A stretch of DNA of 32,801 bases from an uncultured Alphaproteobacteria bacterium (GTDB taxonomy: Bacteria; Pseudomonadota; Alphaproteobacteria; HIMB59; GCA-002718135): NCBI GenBank assembly GCA_902630465.1, contig CACOVJ010000010.1:1-32801 (forward strand), given 5' to 3'. The notes beneath the pieces are model-generated. The model saw only the letters and a list, made by a program, of their open reading frames with translations, did not search any database and was not told the origin of the DNA. Both the position numbers and the translations under genes were made by a program. Positions 8,650 through 16,356 of the stretch are shown here, piece after piece (position 1 is the stretch's first letter; each line of letters begins with the position of its first letter).

Positions 8650-10197
8650 TTATTTTTTTAAATAGTCTCTTAGTTGATTAATCGAAAAGACTTTTAACAC
8701 AAATACTAATCCAAAATAAATAATTATAGCTAAAAAGATCATTAGAAGTAAAAGTGTTGAATTTAATAAGACTGAATTAACACTAATATTAGTAAAGAAT
8801 AGTCCATTTAATAAGTATATTCCTACAAAAAATAAGGATGAACATAGTAAGATTTTAATGGAATTCCTTACTAAAAGATCGTCAAACTTCATATGATTTC
8901 TAATAGATAAAAAGACATAAAGTAATAATGCATTTACCCAAGCGCTAATTGCTGTTGCAACAGCAATTCCCATTTCTCTCATCGTTCCAATTAAAAGAAG
9001 CGATAACACGACATTAATAATTACACTGACAATAGAAATGTACAGAGGTGTCTTCGTATCTTCTCTTGCAAAGAAACAGGAAACTAAAACTTTTATTAAA
9101 ATATAAGCAGGTAGACCTAAGGCAAAGTAACTGAGAACTTTAGCAGTATAAAAAGTATCTTCTTTTACAAATGCACCTCTTTCAAATAAAATATGAATAA
9201 TTGGTCCTGCTAAAATAAATAGTCCAATTGCTGATGGTAAAGAAATTAACAACGAAAATTCAATAGATCTATTTTGAATATTATTTGTAGTTTCTTGATC
9301 TGATTGTTTAATAGCTTTTGATAAACTTGGTAGAAGAACTATACCAAGTGCTATTCCAAAAATCGCAAGTGGTAGTTGGTTGAGACGATCCGCATAATAA
9401 ATATGACTGATAGCACCAACGGGTAAAAAGGAAGCGATAATAGTTCCAATGACAATATTTAATTGAATAACACCTGAGCCAATAACTCCAGGTAAAAACA
9501 GTTTAAAAAACTTTTTTAATTTTTCATTTAAAATTGGAATTCGAATACGTGGTCGGTAAAAATTTAAAACTGATCTGTATAAATATAAAAATTGTAAAAC
9601 TCCTCCAATTAATACGCCGTACGATAAAGCATGGCCTACGGTTGTAACAAAAGGTGTTATAAAAAATAATGATAGAATAAAACTTATATTCAAAATCGCA
9701 GGGGCAAATGCACCAGCTGCAAAATGTTCATGGACGTTATTAATTGAGGTAAAGTGAGCAGCTAAAGAAATAAAGATGATGTAGGGAAAAATTATTTTTC
9801 CAAAATGCACAGCAAGTTCATAAGCCTCTTTATTATCGGTAAAACCTGGTGCTAAAACTTGGATGATATAAGGCATCCCAAAGAAAAAAATGATCGTTAA
9901 AACTACCGTAGCAAAAAGTAACATGGAGGTTGTGTTTTCAACAAAATCAGAAGCTTCACGTTCGTCTTTTGGATTGAGAACAACACCAGAGAAAACAGGA
10001 ATTAATGCAGCACTGTATGCTCCTTCTGCAAGGACACGACGAAAGAAATTAGGAATACGAAATGCTACAAAGAATGCGTCAGCAATTACTGTCGATCCAA
10101 GATATCTTGCTATTAATATGTCACGGATAAATCCTAATACTCGACTTAAAAATGTATAGAAGCTGACAGTAAAGAATGATCTAAAAAGACTCTTCAT
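8650..10197 (-). CDS. murJ: Lipid II flippase MurJ
   Basis: MurJ moves lipid II across the inner membrane for peptidoglycan synthesis. The 515 residues form about 14 membrane helices. The N-terminus ([23 protein letters not shown]) and the following [22 protein letters not shown] segment are the MurJ/MviN signature, including the charged central-cavity arginines. The gene is full length. It heads the minus-strand run, and its upstream region is shared with the divergent PiT-like gene. Confidence 0.97.
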   Translation of the reverse strand: MKSLFRSFFTVSFYTFLSRVLGFIRDILIARYLGSTVIADAFFVAFRIPNFFRRVLAEGAYSAALIPVFSGVVLNPKDEREASDFVENTTSMLLFATVVLTIIFFFGMPYIIQVLAPGFTDNKEAYELAVHFGKIIFPYIIFISLAAHFTSINNVHEHFAAGAFAPAILNISFILSLFFITPFVTTVGHALSYGVLIGGVLQFLYLYRSVLNFYRPRIRIPILNEKLKKFFKLFLPGVIGSGVIQLNIVIGTIIASFLPVGAISHIYYADRLNQLPLAIFGIALGIVLLPSLSKAIKQSDQETTNNIQNRSIEFSLLISLPSAIGLFILAGPIIHILFERGAFVKEDTFYTAKVLSYFALGLPAYILIKVLVSCFFAREDTKTPLYISIVSVIINVVLSLLLIGTMREMGIAVATAISAWVNALLLYVFLSIRNHMKFDDLLVRNSIKILLCSSLFFVGIYLLNGLFFTNISVNSVLLNSTLLLLMIFLAIIIYFGLVFVLKVFSINQLRDYLKK

Positions 10198-10374
10198 AGG
10201 CTAGTTTTATAGTTAGAATAGTGATTTGTATAAGTGAATTTTAAGGCCTAATTATGCCCAAAGCTATAACCTGCAGATCTTACGGTTCTTGTTTGTTACA
10301 GAAGTATTATTTTTTTATCAAATCAAATAATTTATCTTTCGAATCTAATTTTAAATAAATATAAAATCTGAAAA
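10198..10374. promoter_or_regulatory. Intergenic region between divergent murJ and PiT-like gene
   Basis: At 177 bp this is the largest non-coding stretch in the window and must hold promoters for both genes. Reading toward murJ (minus strand), CTGTAAC at the complement of 10297-10303 resembles one half of an alphaproteobacterial Pho box, but I do not find a second half at the required 11-bp period. Toward the PiT-like gene, TATAAA about 15 bases before the ATG is a possible -10. No ORF or RNA structure is evident. Confidence 0.3.
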
Positions 10375-11334
10375 ATGGAGTTGACCTTAATTTATACTAT
10401 AATAGGTTTTGGACTCGCAGCATATTCTGTTATTGCAAACGACTCTGTTCAAACTCTCGGAACATTTATAGCTTCAAACCAACGTTTTAAATGGTACTGG
10501 TTAGCTACTGCTGGCTCTGCTGTACTAGCATTTACACTTATATATGGGTGGAACATTAACGATGGTGATATTACCTTTGGACGTTTAAATAAGATTCCAT
10601 ATCAAACTATTCAGTGGTACCACGCTGCTGCTCCATTAATTTTAGTACTTCTTACAAGAGGTGGAATTCCAGTATCTACTACTTTCTTAGTTTTGTCTGC
10701 ATTTGCATCAACAGTTGTATTAGAAAAAGTTCTGATGAAGTCTGTAATTGGTTACGGATTAGCAGCAATGATAGCCTATATGGTTTGGATTGGTGTAAGT
10801 TATTTTATCAATGAAAAATTTGATAAAGTTCAAGATAAACACAGAAGACCATGGGTAATAGCTCAATGGTGTACAACTGGTTTTCTTTGGTACACATGGT
10901 TAAGTCATGATATTGCGAATATAGCTGTCTTCCTTCCTCGTGAACTTCCATTCAGTTTATTAATAGGAATCATTGCTCTATTAAGTGTTCTCTTATTTTA
11001 TATCTTTTGGGATAGAGGCGGACGTATTCAACGAGTTGTTTATTCAAAAACTGGAACACGTTATACTCGTTCAGCCACTATAATAGATTTTGTTTATGCA
11101 GTCATTCTACTTTACTTTAAGCAATACAATGATATTCCAATGTCAACTACATGGGTCTTTGTTGGTTTATTATGCGGAAGAGAATTAGCAATATCGACAA
11201 TGAACAAAGATTATAAACTTCGTTATGTCTTTCCATTAATTGGAAAAGATTTTCTTAAAATGATTTTTGGATTAACAGTATCTGTTGGAATTGTTTTATC
11301 AATTCATTATGTTTTGATACCAAACGGTTTTTAA
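10375..11334 (+). CDS. Divergent PiT-family (inorganic phosphate transporter-like) permease
   Basis: This is a probable inner-membrane permease related to PiT phosphate transporters. It has 319 residues and about 9-10 hydrophobic segments. Both inverted PiT repeats are visible in degenerate form: YSVIANDSVQTLGTF at 17-31 and GGIPVSTTFLV at 96-106 in the first half, then SHDIANIAVFLP at 177-188 and IPMSTTWVFVGLL at 254-266 in the second. The canonical GANDxxN is reduced to ANDSVQ and SHDIAN, so substrate and ion coupling may differ from true PiT. A conventional PiT is present at 14780, which makes this a second, diverged copy. The location at the edge of a phosphorus island supports a role with phosphate or a related oxyanion. 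Its last 4 bases overlap the convergent SET gene. Confidence 0.7.
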   Translation: MELTLIYTIIGFGLAAYSVIANDSVQTLGTFIASNQRFKWYWLATAGSAVLAFTLIYGWNINDGDITFGRLNKIPYQTIQWYHAAAPLILVLLTRGGIPVSTTFLVLSAFASTVVLEKVLMKSVIGYGLAAMIAYMVWIGVSYFINEKFDKVQDKHRRPWVIAQWCTTGFLWYTWLSHDIANIAVFLPRELPFSLLIGIIALLSVLLFYIFWDRGGRIQRVVYSKTGTRYTRSATIIDFVYAVILLYFKQYNDIPMSTTWVFVGLLCGRELAISTMNKDYKLRYVFPLIGKDFLKMIFGLTVSVGIVLSIHYVLIPNGF

Positions 11335-11828
11335 AGTTTACCTTTTTTCTTTTTGAGTTCTTTTTTTAATTTAGGCCAATCATTATCACTTAAAATATAA
11401 CCTACACAATTTCTGGAACCACACTTACAAATGTGATCCACAAAATCTGTATCAAAAGGATAACCGTAGTTATAGAAAAGCTCGGCTCCTTTTTTTATTT
11501 GTTTAATGGAAGAGATCCAAATTTCGTTATCTATAATATCTACTTCACAATTTGGATTACATGAATGATTAATAAATTTTGCAAAATTATAATCAACATC
11601 ACCGTCTATGTCGTATCTCTTGTTTAGCTCAAATACATAAACCATGCCGTTATTTTTATCTTTTTTTGCTTTGCGGATTTGTTTATCAGCTCTTTTGTCA
11701 CCCTCTCTTTTTGTAACTTTATCCCCTATATACTGAATAACTTTTGAGCCTTTTTTGATATCATTTTTGGCAAATAAACCCGAACCGTGAAGAGGAGATT
11801 TTTTTTTGAACCAGAGTTTTTGTGCCAT
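11331..11828 (-). CDS. SET-domain protein (putative lysine methyltransferase)
   Basis: This is a small SET-domain protein, expected to methylate a lysine using S-adenosylmethionine; its substrate is unknown. It has 165 residues. SPLHGSGLFAKNDIKKG at 11-27 is the SET N-terminal strand region, FINHSCNPNC at 85-94 is the SAM-binding NHSCxPN motif, ELFYNYGY at 116-123 carries the catalytic-site tyrosines, and CKCGSRNC at 134-141 is a post-SET zinc-binding cysteine cluster. The C-terminus is a Lys-rich tail. Bacterial SET proteins of this size with a post-SET motif are found in several proteobacteria. It is convergent with the PiT-like gene and divergent from plcP (95 bp). Confidence 0.85.
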   Translation of the reverse strand: MAQKLWFKKKSPLHGSGLFAKNDIKKGSKVIQYIGDKVTKREGDKRADKQIRKAKKDKNNGMVYVFELNKRYDIDGDVDYNFAKFINHSCNPNCEVDIIDNEIWISSIKQIKKGAELFYNYGYPFDTDFVDHICKCGSRNCVGYILSDNDWPKLKKELKKKKGKL

Positions 11829-11884
11829 ATATTTATGATTAATCTATTAGATTACGTTGATATGCAAATAAATTATATTCTTAA

Positions 11885-11913
11885 ACGCATCTTTTATGTA
11901 TATAGACGCTTCT
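11885..11913 (+). repeat. Direct repeat ACGC(A/T)TCT upstream of plcP
   Basis: ACGCATCT at 11885-11892 and ACGCTTCT at 11906-11913 match at seven of eight bases and are 21 bp apart, two helical turns, just before the plcP start. In an AT-rich gap the paired ACGC cores stand out. It could be an activator site, or chance. Confidence 0.3.
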
Positions 11914-11924
11914 GTAAATTTACA
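11913..11924. repeat. 12-bp perfect palindrome touching the plcP start codon
   Basis: TGTAAATTTACA reads the same on both strands. Its last base is the A of the plcP ATG. No Shine-Dalgarno-like sequence precedes this ATG. A dimeric repressor bound here would block initiation, but palindromes of this A/T composition also arise by chance. Confidence 0.3.
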
Positions 11925-12736
11925 TGAAATTTGAAACTAACAAAAAATATTATCGAACGATCTGGATATCAGATACGCATTTAGGGACTAGTGGATGTAA
12001 AAGCTCCATGCTTTTAGAATTCTTAAAAGAAACAGATTCGGAATATTTATTCTTGGTAGGCGATATTGTCGATGGATGGCGCATGCGTAAGAAAATGTAT
12101 TGGCCTCAAGAACATAATGATGTGGTTCAAAAAGTTCTTAAGAAAGCTAAGAATGGAACTAAAGTAGTTCTAATTCCAGGAAATCATGACGAAGTATTAA
12201 AAGATTTTACAAATTTTTCTTTTGGGGAAATTTCAATCAAAAATGAAGATAAGCATCAATTGGCTGACGGAAGAAAAGTTCTTATTACGCACGGAGATGA
12301 ATTTGATGCTGTCATTATTAATGCGAGATGGTTAGCTAAAGTTGGATCAGCACTCTATGAATATTTATTAAAATTAAATAATGTATTTAATTTTATTCGA
12401 CGAAAAATGGGTTTGTCTTACTGGTCACTATCTCAATATTTAAAAAAGAAAACAAAACACGCAACTAATTTTATTAGTAACTTTGAGTTTGCTGTATCTG
12501 ATAGAGCAAGAAGGGAAAATGCCGATGTTGTCGTATGTGGTCATATACATAGACCTGAAATAAAAGAATTAAATGGTGTCTTGTATTGTAATGATGGTGA
12601 CTGGATTGAAAGTTGCACAGCTTTAGTAGAAGATGAAGTTGGTAATTTATCAATTTTAAATTGGCCGGAAGAAAGAGAAAAATTAAAGTTAGTTTCTCTT
12701 GAAGAAAGACGTAAAATTAAAGAGGATGCAGCATAA
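11924..12736 (+). CDS. plcP: PlcP-type metallophosphoesterase (phospholipase C, lipid remodelling)
   Basis: This belongs to the PlcP family of calcineurin-like phosphoesterases, which remove phospholipid headgroups to give diacylglycerol during phosphate starvation in marine heterotrophs. Among its 270 residues, the metal-site motifs are DTH at 17-19, GDIVDGW at 46-52, GNHDE at 86-90, THGDEFD at 122-128 and CGHIHRPEI near 206-214. The order resembles LpxH-like UDP-diacylglucosamine hydrolases, the main alternative. The immediate downstream glycosyltransferase, overlapping by 11 bases, is the diagnostic partner of plcP and decides the call. The only ATG available is at 11924; no clear ribosome binding site precedes it. 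Confidence 0.87.
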   Translation: MKFETNKKYYRTIWISDTHLGTSGCKSSMLLEFLKETDSEYLFLVGDIVDGWRMRKKMYWPQEHNDVVQKVLKKAKNGTKVVLIPGNHDEVLKDFTNFSFGEISIKNEDKHQLADGRKVLITHGDEFDAVIINARWLAKVGSALYEYLLKLNNVFNFIRRKMGLSYWSLSQYLKKKTKHATNFISNFEFAVSDRARRENADVVVCGHIHRPEIKELNGVLYCNDGDWIESCTALVEDEVGNLSILNWPEEREKLKLVSLEERRKIKEDAA

Positions 12737-13751
12737 AAAAATTGCTTTAATAAGCGATGCATGGGTTCCTCAGGTAAATGGTGTCGTTAGAACATTTCAA
12801 AGCATAATCCCTATTTTAGAAAATAAAGGGTTTGAGATAAAAATTCTTCATCCTGAAATGTACAATAATTTTAGTTATCCGTGGTATAAAGAAATAAAAA
12901 TATCTTATAATACTAAAAAAGTTACAAAAGAATTTTTTGAAAGTTTTAATCCTGACATCATTCATATAATTACTGAAGGTCCAGTTGGATTTGCTGGAAG
13001 AAAATATTGTAAGAGAAATAATCTAAAATATACCTCTTCATTCCACACGCGTTTTCCCGACTACATAAAGCAAAGAGCGTTTATTCCAAAAACATTAACT
13101 TACTCAATTTTGAGAAGTTTACATGACGATTCCTATAAAGTCTTAGTTCCATCTGATTCGATGATCCAAGAATTGAAAAAATATAACTTTAAAAATTTAA
13201 AAGTCTGGAACAGGGGTGTTGACACTAGACTTTTTGATCCAAATAAAAGAAATAGAGCAGATAAAAATTTACAGCTTACTTATGTAGGACGTGTTGCGAT
13301 TGAAAAAAATATTGAAGCATTTTTAAATCTAAAAGGAGATTATATAAAAACTGTAGTTGGTGATGGTCCTGAGCTACAAAAATACATTAAGAAGTATCCT
13401 GAAGTTAACTTTGTTGGATTAAAAGAAGGTGAAGAGCTTGCTGGATACTATGCTAACGCTGATGTATTTGTTTTTCCATCTAAAACAGATACTTTAGGTA
13501 ATGTAATTCTTGAAGCTCTGGCATGTGGAACGCCTATTGCTGCCTTTCCAGTTACTGGTCCAAAAGATATTTTACAAAATTCAAATTTAAATACCTTGGA
13601 TGAAAATCTGAATGCCTCAGTTAAGAAAGCTCTGAAAGTTAGCAGAAATGATTGTAGAAATTTCGCTCTAAAATTCAAGTGGGATGATTGTACTAATGAA
13701 TTTTTACAATCACAAATAGATGCGAATAGTGGTGCTTTATTATTTAGTTGA
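12726..13751 (+). CDS. agt: Agt-type diacylglycerol glycosyltransferase (GT4)
   Basis: This is a GT4-family glycosyltransferase that probably adds glucose or glucuronic acid to the diacylglycerol released by PlcP, making glycolipids that replace phospholipids under phosphate limitation. I place the start at ATG 12726 (341 residues, MQHKKIALISDAWVPQVNG), overlapping plcP by 11 bases. A TTG 27 bases upstream would add nine charged residues. Family features are the N-terminal SDAWVPQVNGVVRT acceptor-side loop, SSFHTRFPDY, VWNRGVDTRLFDP near 165-177, and the nucleotide-sugar motif around FPSKTDTLGNVILEALACG. The pattern also fits SQD2-like sulfolipid or mannosyltransferases, but coupling to plcP favours Agt. 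Confidence 0.87.
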   Translation: MQHKKIALISDAWVPQVNGVVRTFQSIIPILENKGFEIKILHPEMYNNFSYPWYKEIKISYNTKKVTKEFFESFNPDIIHIITEGPVGFAGRKYCKRNNLKYTSSFHTRFPDYIKQRAFIPKTLTYSILRSLHDDSYKVLVPSDSMIQELKKYNFKNLKVWNRGVDTRLFDPNKRNRADKNLQLTYVGRVAIEKNIEAFLNLKGDYIKTVVGDGPELQKYIKKYPEVNFVGLKEGEELAGYYANADVFVFPSKTDTLGNVILEALACGTPIAAFPVTGPKDILQNSNLNTLDENLNASVKKALKVSRNDCRNFALKFKWDDCTNEFLQSQIDANSGALLFS

Positions 13752-13759
13752 TTTTATTT

Positions 13760-13987
13760 TTAAGCAAATAAATAAATATACCCAATTAAAAAAAGAGGTA
13801 ATTGCAATCCAAAATTAGTTAACAAAGCTTTGTCTCTAGTCATGTATCCAACTACCGACCATCCAACTGCACCTATTCCATGAATAATAATATTATAGGG
13901 ATATATATTGATATTAGTCAGTAATATTCCTGATAAGACTAAAAAGGTACTAAACCACTTGATTCTATTGATCGAGACATCTGTCAT
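13760..13987 (-). CDS. Small two-helix membrane protein, unknown function
   Basis: This is a 75-residue hydrophobic protein that I do not recognise with certainty. It opens MTDVSINRIKW, a polar N-terminus, followed by a helix at about 12-28, a second hydrophobic segment around IIHGIGAVGWSVVGYMT, a short charged turn (RDK), and a third hydrophobic end (LPLFLIGYIYLFA). The gene is supported by a clear Shine-Dalgarno sequence (AGGAG, complement of 13993-13997), unusual in this window. It diverges from the DUF47-PiT pair and ends eight bases from the agt stop, so it is enclosed within the phosphorus island and could share its control. Confidence 0.68.
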   Translation of the reverse strand: MTDVSINRIKWFSTFLVLSGILLTNINIYPYNIIIHGIGAVGWSVVGYMTRDKALLTNFGLQLPLFLIGYIYLFA

Positions 13988-13992
13988 AAATT

Positions 13993-13997
13993 CTCCT
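13993..13997 (-). promoter_or_regulatory. Shine-Dalgarno sequence of the small membrane protein
   Basis: On the minus strand AGGAG stands five bases before the ATG (ATAGGAGAATTTATG). Most genes in this window have no such site, so it supports this short ORF being real and fixes its start. Confidence 0.65.
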
Positions 13998-14053
13998 ATT
14001 TTCTTTAATTTTTGTCTTTTAAATGTATCTTTAGGATAAAGATATTAATCAAA

Positions 14054-14071
14054 ATGTAACGAAATTTTAAC
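14054..14071 (+). promoter_or_regulatory. Candidate Pho box before DUF47-PiT
   Basis: ATGTAAC-gaaa-TTTTAAC is a pair of related 7-mers with an 11-bp period, the geometry of a PhoB binding site (consensus CTGTCAT-N4-CTGTCAT, with CTGTAAC variants in alphaproteobacteria). TATAAA at 14088-14093 could be the -10 element and the DUF47 ATG follows at 14111. The match to consensus is partial (T at position 2 and A at position 6 shared in both halves) and the background is AT-rich, so this is a candidate only. It could also serve the divergent small membrane protein gene. Confidence 0.4.
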
Positions 14072-14110
14072 ATTCCTTTATTTTTCTTATAAAAGTTCTA
14101 TAAGCGCTCC

Positions 14111-14773
14111 ATGTTCGGATTAAAAAGTGCATCATTATTTGGTGAAACCAAAAAGCTTGAGAGAGAAATAGACGAATTTGTTGATATTGTCTCTGAAGTA
14201 GGTTTGGTATTTAAATCTATAGTTCCTACTTATCTTAACCATTCTGCTAATGGTAAATTTGAAGAAATGGTAGAAAAAGTTAAAGAAATGGAAAGTAAGG
14301 CAGACAAAATTACGAAAGATGTTGAGCATACTCTTTATGAAGAAACACTAATCCCAGATGCAAGAAGTGATGTTTTACGACTTCTCGAGCATATTGATGA
14401 ATTGATTGGTATGTATCAAGGAAATTGTTATCACTTCTCTATTCAAAAACCTAACTTTCCAAAAGAGTTTCATGATGATCTAATTGAATTAACAGAGACT
14501 GTTGTTAATTGTGTCGAGTCACTTTGTTTAACTGTCCGATCATTTTTTAGAGATATTAAATCAGTTAGAGATAATGCACATAAAGTTACATTCTATGAAA
14601 AAGAATCGGATATTAAATTTAGTTCTCTCGCTAGAAGAATTTTTGATTCAGAGTTACCTTTAGATCAAAAAATGCATCTTCGTTATTTTGTAGAAAAAAT
14701 TGATCGTATATGTGATCAAGCAGAAGACATAGCTGACGAGGTTCAAATTTACGCTATTAAACGTTCCGTTTAA
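14111..14773 (+). CDS. DUF47 (PhoU-like) phosphate-transport accessory protein
   Basis: This is a cytoplasmic all-helical protein of the DUF47/TIGR00153 family, usually encoded directly before a PiT transporter and thought to regulate it, by analogy with PhoU. The 220 residues are mostly amphipathic helices with many Glu, Asp and Lys. Family landmarks are the repeated acidic helix segments EMESKADKITKDVEHTLYEE near 58-77 and EKIDRICDQAEDIADEVQ near 194-211, corresponding to the E/DxxAD metal-binding motifs of PhoU. The stop lies six bases before the pit ATG, so the pair is cotranscribed. Confidence 0.92.
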   Translation: MFGLKSASLFGETKKLEREIDEFVDIVSEVGLVFKSIVPTYLNHSANGKFEEMVEKVKEMESKADKITKDVEHTLYEETLIPDARSDVLRLLEHIDELIGMYQGNCYHFSIQKPNFPKEFHDDLIELTETVVNCVESLCLTVRSFFRDIKSVRDNAHKVTFYEKESDIKFSSLARRIFDSELPLDQKMHLRYFVEKIDRICDQAEDIADEVQIYAIKRSV

Positions 14774-14779
14774 TTTTCA

Positions 14780-15832
14780 ATGGAAATTACAATTCTAATT
14801 TTTTTACTTGGTGGTTTATTTTTAGGTTGGTCGCTTGGTGCCAATGATGCAGCAAATGTTTTTGGAACTGCTGTTGGAACACGAATGGTTAGTTTCACAA
14901 CTGCAGCAATTATTTGTAGTATCTTTGTAATTCTTGGTGCGATTATAAGTGGGGCAGGAACAACTGAAACGTTAGGAAAGCTTGGTGCAATAAATGCTTT
15001 GCCTGGAGCATTCGCTGCCTGTGTAGCTGCAGGGATATCAGTTTACTTAATGACAAAAGTTGGTTTGCCAGTTTCTACAACACAAGCAATTGTAGGAGCG
15101 ATCGTTGGTTGGAATTTATACACTGGATCTTCAACTAATATTCAAGTTTTATTAACTATATTGAGTACATGGATTTTGTGTCCAATAATAGCTGGCATTA
15201 TTGCAATGGGATTATTTACTTTTACAAAAAGAGTTATTTTAAATAGAAAATTACATATCCTAAGACTGGATGCTTATACAAGAACAGCATTACTTTTAGC
15301 GGGTGCTTTTGGTGCTTATAGTTTAGGTGCGAATAATATTGCCAATGTAATGGGGGTTTTTGTTCCTATTTCTCCTTTCACAGATGTGAATATGGGTAAC
15401 TTATTTATTTTTTCATCAAAAGAACAATTATTTTTACTGGGTGGTTTAGCAATTGCTGTTGGTGTCTTTACGTACTCAAAAAGAGTAATGTATACAGTTG
15501 GAAACGATCTATTGAAGATGTCGCCTGTGGCAGCTTTTATTGTTGTTGTTTCACATTCTATAGTTTTATTTTTATTTGCTTCTCAAGGTATTAGTGCTTT
15601 TTTACAATCTATTAATCTTCCTTCTATTCCACTTGTTCCTGTTTCTAGTTCGCAGGCTGTTGTTGGAGGTGTTATTGGAATAGGACTTTTAAAAGGTGGT
15701 AAAGAAGTACAATGGTCTATTGCTGGCAGAATTTCTTTGGGTTGGATGACATTACCTATAATAGCAGCATTAATTTCTTTGATAGTTTTATTTATTCTAG
15801 AGAATATTTTTAATTTAACAGTTTCTTTTTAA
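14780..15832 (+). CDS. pit: PiT-family inorganic phosphate transporter
   Basis: This is an inner-membrane phosphate permease, driven by cations in its family. It has 350 residues. Both PiT repeats are canonical: GANDAANVFGTAVGTR near 20-35 with LPVSTTQAIVGAIVGW near 96-111, and GANNIANVMGVF near 183-194 with VPVSSSQAVVGGVIG near 286-300. It is shorter than E. coli PitA (about 500 residues) and lacks the large central loop, the short form common in marine bacteria and archaea. The preceding DUF47 gene supports the call. Its stop overlaps the convergent phosphatase gene by 4 bases. Confidence 0.94.
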   Translation: MEITILIFLLGGLFLGWSLGANDAANVFGTAVGTRMVSFTTAAIICSIFVILGAIISGAGTTETLGKLGAINALPGAFAACVAAGISVYLMTKVGLPVSTTQAIVGAIVGWNLYTGSSTNIQVLLTILSTWILCPIIAGIIAMGLFTFTKRVILNRKLHILRLDAYTRTALLLAGAFGAYSLGANNIANVMGVFVPISPFTDVNMGNLFIFSSKEQLFLLGGLAIAVGVFTYSKRVMYTVGNDLLKMSPVAAFIVVVSHSIVLFLFASQGISAFLQSINLPSIPLVPVSSSQAVVGGVIGIGLLKGGKEVQWSIAGRISLGWMTLPIIAALISLIVLFILENIFNLTVSF

Positions 15833-16353
15833 TTTACGGCTCTGTAAGCAAAAATAAAGTCTTCTTGAATTTTAGATTCAATTGCACCTTTTCGTCTTGA
15901 GCGAACTAAATCGATTGCTTCTTGTTTAGGATAATTAAATTCTATAAGTAAAATAGCGGCGATAGTTCCCGCTCTTCCTTTACCACCACGGCAATGTAAA
16001 ACTATATTTTTTCCATCTATCAATTCGTTTTTTAATAAAACTTTTGTTGTTTCCCACTTATATTTAAAATCTTTATCAGGTGCTCCCATGTCATAAATGG
16101 GTAAATGATACCAATGTAAATTATGATCATAAATATTTTTAACGAATAATTTTTTGTCACATAATTTTTCAAATTCTACATCTTCAACAAATGAAGTAAT
16201 CGAACTACACTTATTATTCTTAAATAATTCAAGTTCAGAATTTAAAATATCTTCTTCAAAAATTCCCTTAGTATTTAGTCCGGGAAATGAAGTTAAAATA
16301 ATTTTTCCTGAAAATGATTTTGAATCTATAAAATCGTATTCGCTAAATTGCAT
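15829..16353 (-). CDS. Dual-specificity / protein-tyrosine-phosphatase-like protein
   Basis: This is a cysteine-dependent phosphatase of the DSP/CDKN3-like fold. It has 174 residues. The catalytic loop HCRGGKGR at 120-127 gives nucleophile C121 and R127 (CX5R), followed by AGTIAAILL. The general acid is probably D88 or D93 in PIYDMGAPD. It could act on phosphotyrosine, on a small phosphoester or on a phospholipid. It starts three bases after the stop of the HD-domain oxygenase gene, so the two are cotranscribed and probably belong to the phosphonate cluster. I cannot name the substrate. Confidence 0.84.
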   Translation of the reverse strand: MQFSEYDFIDSKSFSGKIILTSFPGLNTKGIFEEDILNSELELFKNNKCSSITSFVEDVEFEKLCDKKLFVKNIYDHNLHWYHLPIYDMGAPDKDFKYKWETTKVLLKNELIDGKNIVLHCRGGKGRAGTIAAILLIEFNYPKQEAIDLVRSRRKGAIESKIQEDFIFAYRAVN

Positions 16354-16356
16354 TTA

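Noticed and set aside
9890-10159. 89-residue plus-strand ORF opposite murJ
   Set aside because: It overlaps the conserved N-terminal murJ coding region and has no family features or start signal.
12699-12725. TTG start extending agt upstream
   Set aside because: The extra nine residues are charged and unlike the family N-terminus; the ATG at 12726 puts the conserved strand at the expected place.
13981-13987. CTGTCAT as half of a Pho box
   Set aside because: It encodes the first codons of the small membrane protein and has no second half at 11-bp spacing.
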